Positions 8,035 through 15,700 of a DNA stretch of 64,000 nucleotides are shown in pieces; the stretch's first letter is position 1, and each line of letters begins with the position of its first letter. A model generated the notes under the pieces. It had not been told where the DNA came from, made no database searches, and was given only the letters and a program-made list of their open reading frames with translations. Where the stretch lies: assembly GCA_023229765.1 (NCBI GenBank), contig JALNYO010000002.1, positions 124,001 to 188,000 on the forward strand. The letters are read 5' to 3'. This stretch comes from Syntrophales bacterium (GTDB lineage Bacteria > Desulfobacterota > Syntrophia > Syntrophales > UBA5619). A program made the position numbers and the translations under genes.

Positions 8035-8736
8035 ATGAGCGTCAAGGAAAATATCAGGCAGATCAGGGCGGTAATTGCGGATGCGGCGACGAGAAGCGGC
8101 CGCTCCCCCTCCTCGGTACGCCTGATGGCGGTAACGAAAATGGTCGATGACGAGGGGATTATCGAAGCAATCAAGGCCGGCGTTGATATAATCGGCGAAA
8201 ACTACCTTCAGGAGGCAAAACGCAAAATCGCCTCCCTTGGCAAGTCGTTGGAATGGCACATGATCGGGCATCTGCAGACGAACAAGGCCCGTTTCGCGAC
8301 AGGCCTCTTCGAGATGATTCATTCGGTTGACCGGATAGAGCTGGCCCGTGAGCTCAACCGGCGCACCGCAGTGGCCGGTTTGACCATGAAGATACTGATC
8401 GAGGTGAACGTCGCCGGAGAGGCGACAAAAAGCGGGGCGCCCTTCGCGCAGGCGAGCACCCTCGTCCACGCCGTCGCTGCCCTGCCCAATCTTTCGATCC
8501 AGGGACTTATGGCAATGCCCCCCTATTGCGACGATCCGGAGGAGGCAAGACCATTTTTCCGCAAACTTCGCGGATTGCGAGAGGAAATAGAAGCAGAGAA
8601 AATACCCCGGGTGGAAATGAAGGAGCTCTCCATGGGAATGAGCGGTGATTACGCCGTCGCGATCGAGGAAGGAGCAACGATCGTGCGGCTCGGCCGGGCT
8701 ATCTTTGGGGAACGTCCCCCACGACAACCAAAATAA
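8035..8736 (+). CDS. yggS: PLP homeostasis protein (YggS/PROSC family)
   Basis: Pyridoxal-phosphate-binding TIM-barrel protein that keeps B6 vitamers and amino acids in balance; not a true racemase. Visible motifs are MAVTKMV with the PLP lysine, GENYLQEA, MIGHLQTNKAR, GLMAMPP, and the phosphate-binding LSMGMSGDY and GATIVRLGRAIFG. The 233 residues fit the family. It lies between maf and a flavin reductase gene in the same direction, with short spacers. Confidence 0.95.
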   Translation: MSVKENIRQIRAVIADAATRSGRSPSSVRLMAVTKMVDDEGIIEAIKAGVDIIGENYLQEAKRKIASLGKSLEWHMIGHLQTNKARFATGLFEMIHSVDRIELARELNRRTAVAGLTMKILIEVNVAGEATKSGAPFAQASTLVHAVAALPNLSIQGLMAMPPYCDDPEEARPFFRKLRGLREEIEAEKIPRVEMKELSMGMSGDYAVAIEEGATIVRLGRAIFGERPPRQPK

Positions 8737-8748
8737 GGAGAATGAGAA

Positions 8749-9255
8749 ATGAATAAAAAAGCTTTCTACACAATCAGTTATGGCATTTACATAGTCGCTT
8801 CCGGGAAGGACGGGAAATTCAACGGCCAGATCGCCAATACCGTTTTTCAGGTCACCTCGGAGCCCGCCACCATTGCGGTAAGCATCAATAAGCAAAATTA
8901 CACCCACGAGCTAATCACTGCCAGCGGCAAATTCACCGTTTCGGCGCTTGACGAGGAAGCGCCAATGACAATGATCGGTCGTTTCGGCTTCAAGTCCGGC
9001 AAAGAGATAGATAAATTTGAGGGCATCGGGATAAAAACCGGTGCAACCGGCATCCCTATCGTCACCGAACATGCCGTTGCCTTTATTGAGGCCGAGGTAA
9101 TAGGCTCAATGGACTGCGGCACCCACACTATTTTTCTCGGCAATGTGATCGAGTCAGATGTACTCAATAGCGCGGCGCCGATGACCTACGCCTATTACCA
9201 GAAAATCAAGGGTGGCAAGGCCCCCAAAACCGCGCCCACCTATCAGGCGCCCTGA
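8749..9255 (+). CDS. Flavin reductase-like FMN-binding protein
   Basis: Small FMN-binding split-barrel protein of the flavin reductase-like family, 168 residues. It starts FYTISYGIYIVAS, the usual opening in anaerobe members, followed by NGQIANTVFQVTSEPATIAVSINK, which forms the FMN site, and later AFIEAEVIGSMDCGTHTIFLG. In anaerobes this fold occurs in flavoredoxins and in fusions with rubredoxin; no Cys4 rubredoxin part is present here. GGAGAATGAGAA before the ATG is a good ribosome site, and only 12 bases separate it from yggS, so it closes the operon. Confidence 0.88.
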   Translation: MNKKAFYTISYGIYIVASGKDGKFNGQIANTVFQVTSEPATIAVSINKQNYTHELITASGKFTVSALDEEAPMTMIGRFGFKSGKEIDKFEGIGIKTGATGIPIVTEHAVAFIEAEVIGSMDCGTHTIFLGNVIESDVLNSAAPMTYAYYQKIKGGKAPKTAPTYQAP

Positions 9256-9335
9256 CCGTGCAACCGGCAATGCTTAACAGAGATGACTTTCTGGAATTGA
9301 CTTTCGGGAAAATAGCCGGCGGGAAGATTAATTTC

Positions 9336-9364
9336 TTGACATGAACGGATTAGACAGATATTTT
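9336..9364 (+). promoter_or_regulatory. Probable sigma-70 promoter upstream of the MBL-fold gene
   Basis: TTGACA at 9336-9341, 17-base spacer, TATTTT at 9359-9364. The leader to the start at 9499 includes a short hairpin (CCCCG / CGGGG, 9429-9442). Confidence 0.6.
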
Positions 9365-9498
9365 GCGGGCATGGGTGATTACCCTAACACCTATAATTAG
9401 TTGACCACGCTATCGCTACGTTGACCTTCCCCGATTACGGGGGGTAAAGGGGTGTAGCGGTTGGTCTTAATTTTAATGGGCAACAAGAGGAGAATTGC

Positions 9499-10359
9499 AT
9501 GTTGATTCGCTGTTGGGGCGCCAGAGGTTCCGTACCTGTTTCGGGAAGTGATTATGTCCGGTATGGAGGAGACACCGCCTGCATTGAGGTGAGGACAAAG
9601 CAGGGCAGCATCGTCATCATCGACGCCGGAACGGGCATCAGGAGGCTGGGAAATCTCCTGCTGTCCGAAAAGAAGCATACTTACACGATGATTTTTACCC
9701 ACGTCCACTGGGATCACATCATTGGTTTTCCTTTTTTCAAACCAATTTTCCAAAGGAAAGTAAAGATCTCCATCTTAGGTTGTCCTTTTCAAATCCCCGC
9801 CTTCCGGGAGACTCTTGCCACAATTATGAATGAGCCATATTTCCCAGTAAATATCGAAAATATAAAGGCAAAAGTAGATTTTACCAATTTTTGTCGAGGA
9901 AAAATCCAGATAGACGGCATGACTATAACCGCCATCCCGCTGAGCCATCCCAATGGCGGTTTGGGATTCCGTTTCGAGGAAGATGGCCGCTCTTTTGTCT
10001 ATCTCACGGACAACGAACTCGGCTATCATCATCCGGGAGGTATGAAATACGCTGATTACGCAGCCTTTTCCAAAGATGCGGACATCCTCGTCCACGATGC
10101 CGAATACCTCCCCGCGGAATACGCGACAACAAGGAAGTGGGGACATTCCACTTATACGGACGCAGTGAGACTCGCGCTTGATGCCGGGGCGGCCAGTCTG
10201 GGTTTGTTCCATCACAACCAGGACAGAAAAGACGACGATGTGGACATGATTGTCGAAGATTGCCAAAAAATGGTTGATGGAAAGAATATTCGCTGCTTCG
10301 CGGTGAACCAGTATATGGAGATTAGTCTGGCAAAAGAAGATAAAAGGATCAGCTCTTGA
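9499..10359 (+). CDS. MBL-fold metallohydrolase (RNase Z/PhnP-like)
   Basis: Metallo-beta-lactamase fold enzyme, 286 residues, substrate unknown. It opens with the distinctive IRCWGARGSVPVSG block found in a clade of anaerobe MBL proteins, then has THVHWDHIIGF (the HxHxDH metal motif with Trp at the variable position), ITAIPLSHPNGGLGF, the metal Asp in YLTDNEL, DILVHDAEY, and KWGHSTYTDAV, followed by FHHNQDR. GAGGAGAATTGC precedes the ATG. The next gene overlaps its stop by four bases, so the two hydrolases are translationally coupled. Confidence 0.88.
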   Translation: MLIRCWGARGSVPVSGSDYVRYGGDTACIEVRTKQGSIVIIDAGTGIRRLGNLLLSEKKHTYTMIFTHVHWDHIIGFPFFKPIFQRKVKISILGCPFQIPAFRETLATIMNEPYFPVNIENIKAKVDFTNFCRGKIQIDGMTITAIPLSHPNGGLGFRFEEDGRSFVYLTDNELGYHHPGGMKYADYAAFSKDADILVHDAEYLPAEYATTRKWGHSTYTDAVRLALDAGAASLGLFHHNQDRKDDDVDMIVEDCQKMVDGKNIRCFAVNQYMEISLAKEDKRISS

Positions 10360-11204
10360 GGGCGGATGGAAACTTTGGAACTTTGCCAGCTCCGATAGTC
10401 GATTTCCATACCCATCTTTTCCCGGACCGCCTTTCCGACGCAATTCGCCGTCAGTTTGTTGTGGATTACGGCTGGAGCGTCCTGCATGACCTGTACTGGC
10501 GCGAAACCGTTGAGTATCTCTGGGAGCATGGCGTCGGCCCAATCATTTATTCCAACTACGCCCACAAAAAGGGCGTTGCCCGCGGTCTGAACGACTGGAA
10601 TGTAAATATCCTCGAAAAAGTGGATGATGTTTACTGCTTCGCCGCCTGCCACCCGGAAGATGACGACGGATTGGCAATGGCCGCTGAGCTGCTGTCCCAT
10701 CCGCGGATAATCGGGTTCAAGCTCCAACTGCTCGTGCAGCGCTTCTTCCCCGATGATGAGCGCCTCTTCCCGCTGTATGAGCTGGTCATGGAAAGGAAAA
10801 AACGCCTGCTTTTCCACGTCGGAACCGGCCCGGTCGGCAACGAGTTTGTCGGCATTGCCCCTTTCCGGAGGCTGCTGGCCCGTTATCCGGAGCTGCCGGC
10901 GAATATCGCCCACATGGGGGGGCTCGAATACGCTCAATTCGGGGCGCTCTTAGACGACCACCCGGCTCTTTATCTGGATACAGCCTTCTCTTTTCTGGCC
11001 GGGGCCGGGTTAATGTTTGATCTCGGCAATGATTTTCTTGAAACCCATAAGGAGCGGATTCTCTACGGCTCGGATTTCCCGAATGTGATTCTGCCGCGGG
11101 AGGAAGAGATCAACACGCTTTTGGGCCGGGGCCTTTCCCAGAAATTCTACAACGCTGTTTTCCGGGACAACGGCCTCGCCCTTCTCCAACAAACAGGTTC
11201 ATGA
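10356..11204 (+). CDS. Amidohydrolase-family metal-dependent hydrolase (TIM barrel)
   Basis: 282-residue protein of the amidohydrolase-2 type. It shows the metal-binding IVDFHTHLFPD near the N-terminus, GFKLQLLVQ, RLLFHVGTGPVGNEF, NIAHMGGLEYAQF and the terminal RILYGSDFPNVILP with the catalytic Asp. Members hydrolyse or decarboxylate small molecules; the substrate cannot be read. The start is a TTG at 10356 that overlaps the TGA of the upstream gene, with AAGGA about eight bases before. No in-frame ATG lies before the FHTH motif. Confidence 0.85.
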   Translation: MRADGNFGTLPAPIVDFHTHLFPDRLSDAIRRQFVVDYGWSVLHDLYWRETVEYLWEHGVGPIIYSNYAHKKGVARGLNDWNVNILEKVDDVYCFAACHPEDDDGLAMAAELLSHPRIIGFKLQLLVQRFFPDDERLFPLYELVMERKKRLLFHVGTGPVGNEFVGIAPFRRLLARYPELPANIAHMGGLEYAQFGALLDDHPALYLDTAFSFLAGAGLMFDLGNDFLETHKERILYGSDFPNVILPREEEINTLLGRGLSQKFYNAVFRDNGLALLQQTGS

Positions 11205-11254
11205 TGCTGGGATTCTGGAGGATTTAACGGTTGAGCGAATACTAATATTCTCTT

Positions 11255-12040
11255 CTATTTCTGGCAGTTCGGGCAAAACCACGTTCCCCGCCCGCCCAGC
11301 TTTATCCGCTCGATTTTGCCGTCGCAACGGTTGCAGGCAGCGCCTTCACGCGAATAAACTTCGAGATTTTCCTGGTTTTTGCCGCTTTTCCCGAAAAGGT
11401 CGCGCCAATCGGAAACAGTTGTCCCCCGACACTCGACGGCCCGGCTGAGAATCACCTTGGCCTCCCTTTTCACCTTTCCCCATTCCCGGAGCGTCACACC
11501 GCTTGCCGGCCGACGAGGGTCAATCCCCGCGGCGAACAGAATCTCGCAGGCGTAGATGTTGCCGATTCCCGCGATTGCGCGTTGATCCATCAAGAATGAT
11601 TTTACCGGCATCTGCCGTTTTCTGGATATTTCCCACAAGGTGCGTGCCGGGATTCCCTTGAGAGGGTCATTGGCAAGCGCTGGCGCCTTCTCCTCCGGCC
11701 GCACACAAAAGGTCCCAAAACGGCGTGGATCAATCAAAAGTAACGTCCCTTTGGTAAAATAAATGGCCAGGCGGGAGTGCGCTGGGAAAGGGGGAGAAAC
11801 CTGTTCCGGCAGATAGAGGAGCCGGCCTGTCATCCGCAGGTGCAGTGTCGCCGTCAGGCCTCCGTCCAGGTTCAGATCAATAAACTTCCCCCGTCTTTTG
11901 ACTGAAAGAAACTTCCGCCCCGACAGCTCCGGCTCTTTTCCCAGCAGTGAATCAAGAATCTCGATCCGGAGGATTTTTTCCCCCGTTACAACCTGGTCAA
12001 GCTGACGGCAGAGGGTCTCCACCTCGGGCAGTTCCGGCAT
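11255..12040 (-). CDS. mutM: Formamidopyrimidine-DNA glycosylase (Fpg)
   Basis: Base-excision repair enzyme for 8-oxoguanine and ring-opened purines. I start it at the second ATG (12040) because the mature enzyme needs the N-terminal Pro2-Glu3 of MPELPEVE, which act as nucleophile and acid. The conserved lysine in KRRGKFIDL, LHLRMTGRL, QRAIAGIGNIYACEILF (H2TH region) and a C-terminal zinc finger CNRC-x16-CPNC are all present. The length of 261 residues is normal. It is read away from the hydrolase pair upstream. Confidence 0.96.
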   Translation of the reverse strand: MPELPEVETLCRQLDQVVTGEKILRIEILDSLLGKEPELSGRKFLSVKRRGKFIDLNLDGGLTATLHLRMTGRLLYLPEQVSPPFPAHSRLAIYFTKGTLLLIDPRRFGTFCVRPEEKAPALANDPLKGIPARTLWEISRKRQMPVKSFLMDQRAIAGIGNIYACEILFAAGIDPRRPASGVTLREWGKVKREAKVILSRAVECRGTTVSDWRDLFGKSGKNQENLEVYSREGAACNRCDGKIERIKLGGRGTWFCPNCQK

Positions 12041-12059
12041 TTTCAATCCTTATAAAAGC

Positions 12060-12119
12060 GGGGCGGTTCCGGACGCGACAAAGCGCGTCCCTGCAATAAG
12101 GGCGGTTCGCGAACCGCCC
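12060..12119. repeat. Cluster of GC-rich inverted repeats between thiM and mutM
   Basis: The stretch holds a hairpin GGACGCG / CGCGTCC (12071-12090) and a perfect palindrome GGGCGGTTCGCGAACCGCCC (12100-12119), with a further GGGCGGTTC at 12061. The first hairpin, GGACGCGACAAAGCGCGTCC, is shared with the dispersed repeat at 18985-19096 and, with two changes, at 44668-44776. The gap between the genes (12041-12166) holds nothing else. Confidence 0.75.
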
Positions 12120-12166
12120 CAACTTCGTTTTCATCCTTCTTTTTGACGACTAACCGTCATAAGGGT

Positions 12167-12976
12167 TTAATAATTATAACTGCTAATTAAAAGTGCTGAC
12201 GCAATTTGCTCGGCAGAAAGGGCATACAGGGCATCAAGGAAATTGAGCTGGAGGCTGCCCGGTCCCTGCGAGCGGGAAGCAGCAAGCTCGCCGGCGATCC
12301 CCATTACCGACATTGCCTCAGCGGCGGCAAGAAAGGGGTCGGAAGATACCGCGGCAAAGGCCCCGCAGAGGGCGCTTGCCGTACAGCCGAGGCCCGTTAC
12401 CCGCGCCATCAGCAGCGGATGGCCATTTTTAGTCATGATCACGCCGGCTGGACCAATGGTGTAATCCGTCGCCCCGCTGATGCAGACGACGGAACCGGAC
12501 TGCTGATGCAGCTCGCGGCCGATCGCCACGGCTTCTTCGGAGGAGGCGCTGCTGTCCACGCCCTTCGTCTTGCTATCGGCATCCAAAAGCGCCATGATTT
12601 CCGATGCGTTTCCGCGGATGATCGTCGGGGGAACGGTTTTGATAAGTTCACGCGCCGTCTTGGTACGGTATGAGGTCGCCCCGGCGCCAGCTGGGTCAAG
12701 AACGATCGGAATTCCTTTTTTGCGCGCCGCCTCGGCCGCCTTGAACATCGAGGCTACCCATCCTTCACTCAAGGTGCCGATGTTGACGACCAAGGCAGAG
12801 GCAATCCCGACCATCTCCTCCATTTCTTGCCCGGCATGGGCCATGATCGGCGAGGCGCCGATGGCAAGCAGGGCGTTGGCCGTATTGTTCATCACTACGT
12901 AGTTCGTTATGTTGTGAACCACCGGCCCTTTTTCCCTGATTGCCTGCACCGCTGCCCATATTGAAGAAGGCGTCAT
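12167..12976 (-). CDS. thiM: Hydroxyethylthiazole kinase
   Basis: Ribokinase-fold enzyme that phosphorylates the thiazole alcohol for thiamine salvage. The motifs are VVHNITNYVVMNNTANALLA at the N-terminus, MAHAGQEMEEMV, IPIVLDPAGAGAT, IIRGNASEI, and the catalytic Cys in VTGLGCTASALCGAF. The length of 269 residues is normal. No thi-box riboswitch was found in the 80 bases upstream. No other thiamine gene is next to it, so it looks like stand-alone salvage. Confidence 0.96.
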   Translation of the reverse strand: MTPSSIWAAVQAIREKGPVVHNITNYVVMNNTANALLAIGASPIMAHAGQEMEEMVGIASALVVNIGTLSEGWVASMFKAAEAARKKGIPIVLDPAGAGATSYRTKTARELIKTVPPTIIRGNASEIMALLDADSKTKGVDSSASSEEAVAIGRELHQQSGSVVCISGATDYTIGPAGVIMTKNGHPLLMARVTGLGCTASALCGAFAAVSSDPFLAAAEAMSVMGIAGELAASRSQGPGSLQLNFLDALYALSAEQIASALLISSYNY

Positions 12977-13056
12977 AATTCAAGATACTCCTGAACGATA
13001 TGGGGAACACACCATAAATCAACTCTCAAAATATGCTCCGAAATTTCCCATATAAA

Positions 13057-13080
13057 AAGGGCTTCCCGAGGGAAGCCCTT
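13057..13080 (-). terminator. Rho-independent terminator (original tRNA operon terminator)
   Basis: Stem AAGGGCTTCC / GGAAGCCCTT with a CGAG loop. On the minus strand it is followed by TTTTTA. It lies next to the left duplicated tRNA end, so it was probably the terminator of the tRNA operon before the element inserted. Confidence 0.8.
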
Positions 13081-13083
13081 ACT

Positions 13084-13131
13084 TTTGGTGAGCCCTGTCG
13101 GGATCGAACCGACAACCTACTGATTAAGAGT
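13084..13131 (-). repeat. Left attachment-site copy: 48-bp duplicate of the tRNA-Lys 3' half
   Basis: These 48 bases are identical to 14330-14377, which is the 3' half of tRNA-Lys(CTT) from the anticodon loop to just past CCA. The match ends sharply on both sides. It is a tRNA fragment only and cannot fold as a tRNA. Confidence 0.93.
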
Positions 13132-13187
13132 TATCCCATCTAAGCCCAATAAGGGCTAAATAGCTGAATTTTCACTGTAGTATCATT

Positions 13188-13229
13188 GGCTCTCTAGTGC
13201 CTAATAGGGTCTGGAGAGCCTATTTTTTT
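13188..13229 (+). terminator. Terminator-like hairpin at the left end of the element
   Basis: Arms GGCTCTC (13188-13194) and GAGAGCC (13214-13220), then TATTTTTTT. The loop contains a smaller CCTA/AGG pairing. It would stop plus-strand transcription entering the element from the left. Confidence 0.6.
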
Positions 13230-13248
13230 GTCTTTTCACCCACTAAAA

Positions 13249-13677
13249 TCACCCACAGGAGTTTGGGTAGGTAATGTTTTCCACACAGTTTACCGTATCC
13301 GCTGGTTTCATTGGCCCAACATTTGAAACACCTGGGATAAAAGGAATTTTTGGTTTTTCTTTTATTGTTCCTATTATCTCGCTTATATCTGTTTTAGTTT
13401 TATTCCATCCTATTAAAAAGAAAACTCCCATAATAATCCCAAGAATACCAGAAATTAAATTTAAATTAATCGATAAAGTTGTTTGATAACTAGTTTGTTT
13501 TGATATTTCTGAAATTGCATTGATTAAGCATGGTATACCTACAGCGAACGAACCAATAAAAAAATCCTTCCAATTACTTTGACAGGCGGTTTGTAAGTTT
13601 TCCAATTCACTGGGTGTTAGGGAATAATCAACTCTTTCAGGGTCATAGTGAATATAGTTACTATTCTGCATGTCCAT
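13249..13677 (-). CDS. Hypothetical membrane protein of the tRNA-Lys element
   Basis: 142 residues from the ATG at 13677, which has AAGGAG three bases before it; a second ATG at 13671 has a nine-base spacing and may be preferred. A polar N-terminus (YDPERVDYSLTPSELENLQ) is followed by two likely membrane helices, FFIGSFAVGIPCLINAI and ISGILGIIMGVFFLIGW, then a lysine-rich and proline-rich tail. I do not recognise the family. It begins seven bases after the stop of the 84-residue gene, so the two are co-transcribed cargo of the element. AT-rich codon use supports foreign origin. Confidence 0.65.
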   Translation of the reverse strand: MDMQNSNYIHYDPERVDYSLTPSELENLQTACQSNWKDFFIGSFAVGIPCLINAISEISKQTSYQTTLSINLNLISGILGIIMGVFFLIGWNKTKTDISEIIGTIKEKPKIPFIPGVSNVGPMKPADTVNCVENITYPNSCG

Positions 13678-13684
13678 TTTCTCC

Positions 13685-13939
13685 TTATTCCTTGGGTAAT
13701 AAACCCAGGACACCAAGAGCAAAAATTCTAACATTCCCACAATTATTACATATTAATGCCGCAACGGGTATCTGAGGCGTGGGTATTCTTAAAGAGCCGG
13801 ATAAATCGGTAATGGGCAATGATACAGGCTGGTCTGCCACGGCCCAATTGTTTTTACTGCATAACTCGCAAACAACATTAATTTTTTTATTTCCAAGTGC
13901 TTCAATTACTTTTTGCTGGTAGTCGCCTGGTAATCCCAT
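13685..13939 (-). CDS. Hypothetical zinc-ribbon-like small protein of the element
   Basis: 84 residues. The ATG at 13939 is chosen since GGGGAGGG lies eight bases upstream. Two Cys pairs, CELC near residue 24 and CNNC near residue 64, would form a four-cysteine zinc site around a central SLPITDLSGSLRIPTP segment. The C-terminus is hydrophobic (VRIFALGVLGLL). I do not know the family; similar Cys-pair small proteins are frequent cargo of islands and phages. It heads the minus-strand pair with the membrane protein, whose start lies seven bases beyond. Confidence 0.65.
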   Translation of the reverse strand: MGLPGDYQQKVIEALGNKKINVVCELCSKNNWAVADQPVSLPITDLSGSLRIPTPQIPVAALICNNCGNVRIFALGVLGLLPKE

Positions 13940-13976
13940 TTTATCACCCTCCCCAAAAGCTATCCACACCCAACAC

Positions 13977-14004
13977 TTGACAAGTTTTATACACCTGTTA
14001 TTAT
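13977..14004 (+). promoter_or_regulatory. Probable promoter for the 59-residue element gene
   Basis: TTGACA at 13977-13982, 16-base spacer, TATTAT at 13999-14004. It lies 31 bases before the ATG at 14035, in an AT-rich divergent region shared with the 84-residue gene. Confidence 0.55.
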
Positions 14005-14034
14005 TAAGATACAATAAATTTTAATTATAAAAAT

Positions 14035-14214
14035 ATGTGTTCTCACAACAAAATCAAAAAAGTAGGAGAAAGGCTAAGACCCTTCATGGGAGGTTGGAGA
14101 ATTTTTGAAGTTTGGAAATGCCCCGCCTGCGGATTTGAAGAAATAAGGCAAACCAATTTTATGCAGTACAGCAGAAACAAATATGATAGTCAAGCGAGAT
14201 TTGAAATTAAGTAA
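14035..14214 (+). CDS. Small zinc-ribbon protein, 59 residues, in the element
   Basis: An open frame of 60 codons from ATG to TAA encodes a basic protein beginning MCSHNKIKKVGERLRPF, with a central WKCPACGFEE that is a classical zinc-ribbon knuckle, and a C-terminus NKYDSQARFEIK. The other half of the metal site may be the N-terminal CSH. It is divergent from the minus-strand pair and has its own promoter. No clear Shine-Dalgarno precedes the ATG, and the leader may be nearly absent. Family unknown. Confidence 0.55.
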   Translation: MCSHNKIKKVGERLRPFMGGWRIFEVWKCPACGFEEIRQTNFMQYSRNKYDSQARFEIK

Positions 14215-14296
14215 GTATAATCAGCCGTCCTTTGACAACTAATCAGTAGCTCTTCCCCGAAAAACTCACCCACAATATTCACCCACAAACCAAAAA

Positions 14297-14322
14297 GGGG
14301 CTAGCTTTAGATAAGCTAACCC
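14297..14322 (-). terminator. Terminator downstream of tRNA-Lys, inside the element
   Basis: GGGG-C-TAGCTT and AAGCTA-A-CCCC arms with a short AT loop. On the minus strand it is followed by TTTTTGGTTTG. It now ends the tRNA operon, replacing the original terminator at 13057-13080. Confidence 0.8.
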
Positions 14323-14331
14323 CCTGAAATT

Positions 14332-14407
14332 TGGTGAGCCCTGTCGGGATCGAACCGACAACCTACTGATTAAGAGTCAGTTGCTCTACCAGCTGAGCTA
14401 AGGGCCC
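14332..14407 (-). tRNA. tRNA-Lys (anticodon CTT)
   Basis: A full cloverleaf of 76 bases: acceptor GGGCCCT paired with AGGGCTC, D-arm TAGCTCAGCTGGTAGAGC, anticodon loop CTCTTAA, T-arm around GGTTCGATCC, and encoded CCA. Its 3' half is duplicated at 13084-13131, marking it as the integration site. It is the last gene of a four-tRNA operon. Confidence 0.97.
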
Positions 14408-14423
14408 TGATTCTATACTGTTC

Positions 14424-14500
14424 TGGTGCGCCCGGTAGGATTCGAACCTACGACCAACAGATTCGAAGTCTGCGACTCTATCCAGCTGAGCTACGGGCGC
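14424..14500 (-). tRNA. tRNA-Arg (anticodon TCG)
   Basis: 77 bases: acceptor GCGCCCG / CGGGCGC, anticodon loop CTTCGAA, T-loop GGTTCGAATCC, encoded CCA. Third in the operon. Confidence 0.97.
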
Positions 14501-14538
14501 ATGATTTTGCTGTTTCTATCTCTGCCCGGCGCCATAAC

Positions 14539-14616
14539 TGGGGTGAGTGAAGGGATTTGAACCCTCGGCCTCCGGGGCCACAACCCGGCACTCTAACCAG
14601 CTGAGCTACACCCACC
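14539..14616 (-). tRNA. tRNA-His (anticodon GTG)
   Basis: Acceptor GTGGGTG / CACTCAC with an extra 5' G opposite C73, the hallmark of tRNA-His. The anticodon loop is TTGTGGC and CCA is encoded. Second in the operon. Confidence 0.97.
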
Positions 14617-14625
14617 ATCCATATA

Positions 14626-14702
<77 letters not shown>

Positions 14703-14748
14703 ATTCCTTTTCCAAGCCTGCGTTCAGTATCTCTTCACAGAACGTGGA

Positions 14749-14777
14749 CTTCTAAACTCTTTAACTTTTTTTGTCAA
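14749..14777 (-). promoter_or_regulatory. Promoter of the tRNA operon
   Basis: On the minus strand TTGACA (14772-14777), 17-base AT-rich spacer, TAGAAG (14749-14754), ending 46 bases before tRNA-Arg(TCT). Confidence 0.7.
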
Positions 14778-14808
14778 GCTCAAAATAAAATTTTATGGAA
14801 TAAAAATA

Positions 14809-14838
14809 TTGACGGGCAGCGCTATAAGCGGCTATTAT
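14809..14838 (+). promoter_or_regulatory. Promoter for tpiA-secG
   Basis: TTGACG (14809-14814), 18-base spacer, TATTAT (14833-14838). It is divergent from the tRNA promoter in the same 220-base gap. Confidence 0.65.
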
Positions 14839-14925
14839 ACCGGCAAATCTGAAGAGTTTGTTATTGGTCTCCATGAATTTGAAAACATTGATTAATTCAT
14901 TATAATTAAGCGGCAGGAGGGAAAA

Positions 14926-15696
14926 GTGGCTCGCACGGTAATCGCTGGGAACTGGAAGATGAACAAAACCATTGGCGAAGCGGTTGCCTTTGCCGCTGAT
15001 TTATGCAAAGCGCTCGCAGATAAACCTGATTTGCCCGAAATAATCATCGCCCCGCCCTTCACCGCCCTTCAAGCCGTTTCCGCCGTAATCAGCGGATCAT
15101 CTATATCCCTGGCCGCGCAGAATATCCACGAGGCGGATAAGGGCGCGTTCACAGGCGAGATATCCGGCGGGATGCTTCGGGAAGCCGGCTGCCGCTTCGT
15201 AATCATCGGCCACTCGGAAAGGCGAATCCTCTTCGGCGAGGAAAATGAGCGCCTCAACAAAAAGCTCGTTGCCGCCCTCGGGGCCGGTCTAAACCCAATA
15301 TTCTGCATAGGGGAATCCCTCCAGAATCGAGAAGAAAACCGCATGGAAGAGGTTATCGGAGAGCAACTGAAAGAAGGGTTGAATAATCTTGACGACAATG
15401 ATATAAGGCGCATCCTTATCGCCTATGAACCGGTCTGGGCGATTGGAACGGGGAAAACGGCTGCCCCGTCGCAGGCCCAGGAAATGCACCGGTTTATCAG
15501 GAATTGGATAGCCGGAAGGCACTCAAAAGAACTTTCGGAAGAGACCGTCATCCTGTACGGAGGCAGCGTCACACCCCAGAACGTCGCCCTGCTCATGTCC
15601 CAGCCAGACATTAACGGGGCGCTTGTCGGCGGGGCGAGTCTGGATGTAGAATCTTTTGTGCGGATTGTAGAATATAAATCAAATCAAGGGGTATAA
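14926..15696 (+). CDS. tpiA: Triosephosphate isomerase
   Basis: Glycolytic and gluconeogenic enzyme that interconverts dihydroxyacetone phosphate and glyceraldehyde 3-phosphate. The three catalytic residues are seen: Lys11 in GNWKMN, His96 in IIGHSERR and Glu168 in AYEPVWAIGTG. The phosphate loop YGGSV and ALVGGASL are also present. The length is 256 residues. It starts at GTG with AGGAGG five bases upstream. secG follows after four bases, an arrangement common in bacteria. Confidence 0.98.
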   Translation: MARTVIAGNWKMNKTIGEAVAFAADLCKALADKPDLPEIIIAPPFTALQAVSAVISGSSISLAAQNIHEADKGAFTGEISGGMLREAGCRFVIIGHSERRILFGEENERLNKKLVAALGAGLNPIFCIGESLQNREENRMEEVIGEQLKEGLNNLDDNDIRRILIAYEPVWAIGTGKTAAPSQAQEMHRFIRNWIAGRHSKELSEETVILYGGSVTPQNVALLMSQPDINGALVGGASLDVESFVRIVEYKSNQGV

Positions 15697-15700
15697 AAAA

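Larger units (their letters stand above)
13084..14377. mobile_element. Small integrated element at tRNA-Lys, lacking an integrase
   Basis: The 1,246-bp segment lies between two identical 48-bp direct repeats, one of them the 3' half of a functional tRNA-Lys gene. This is the mark left by a tyrosine integrase that recombines at a tRNA 3' end and restores the tRNA. Inside are a two-gene minus-strand unit (84 and 142 residues), one plus-strand 59-residue zinc-ribbon gene, and terminators at each end. No integrase, excisionase or replication gene is present. It is either a deletion relic of a larger island or a satellite mobilised in trans. The genes are AT-rich and use AT-ending codons, unlike the GC-richer neighbours. 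Confidence 0.85.

Noticed and set aside
12977..13056. TPP riboswitch upstream of thiM
   Set aside because: No CTGAGA or ACYTGA thi-box bases were found.
13084..13131. A second tRNA-Lys gene
   Set aside because: Only the 3' half is present, with no D-arm or acceptor 5' strand; it is an attachment-site copy.
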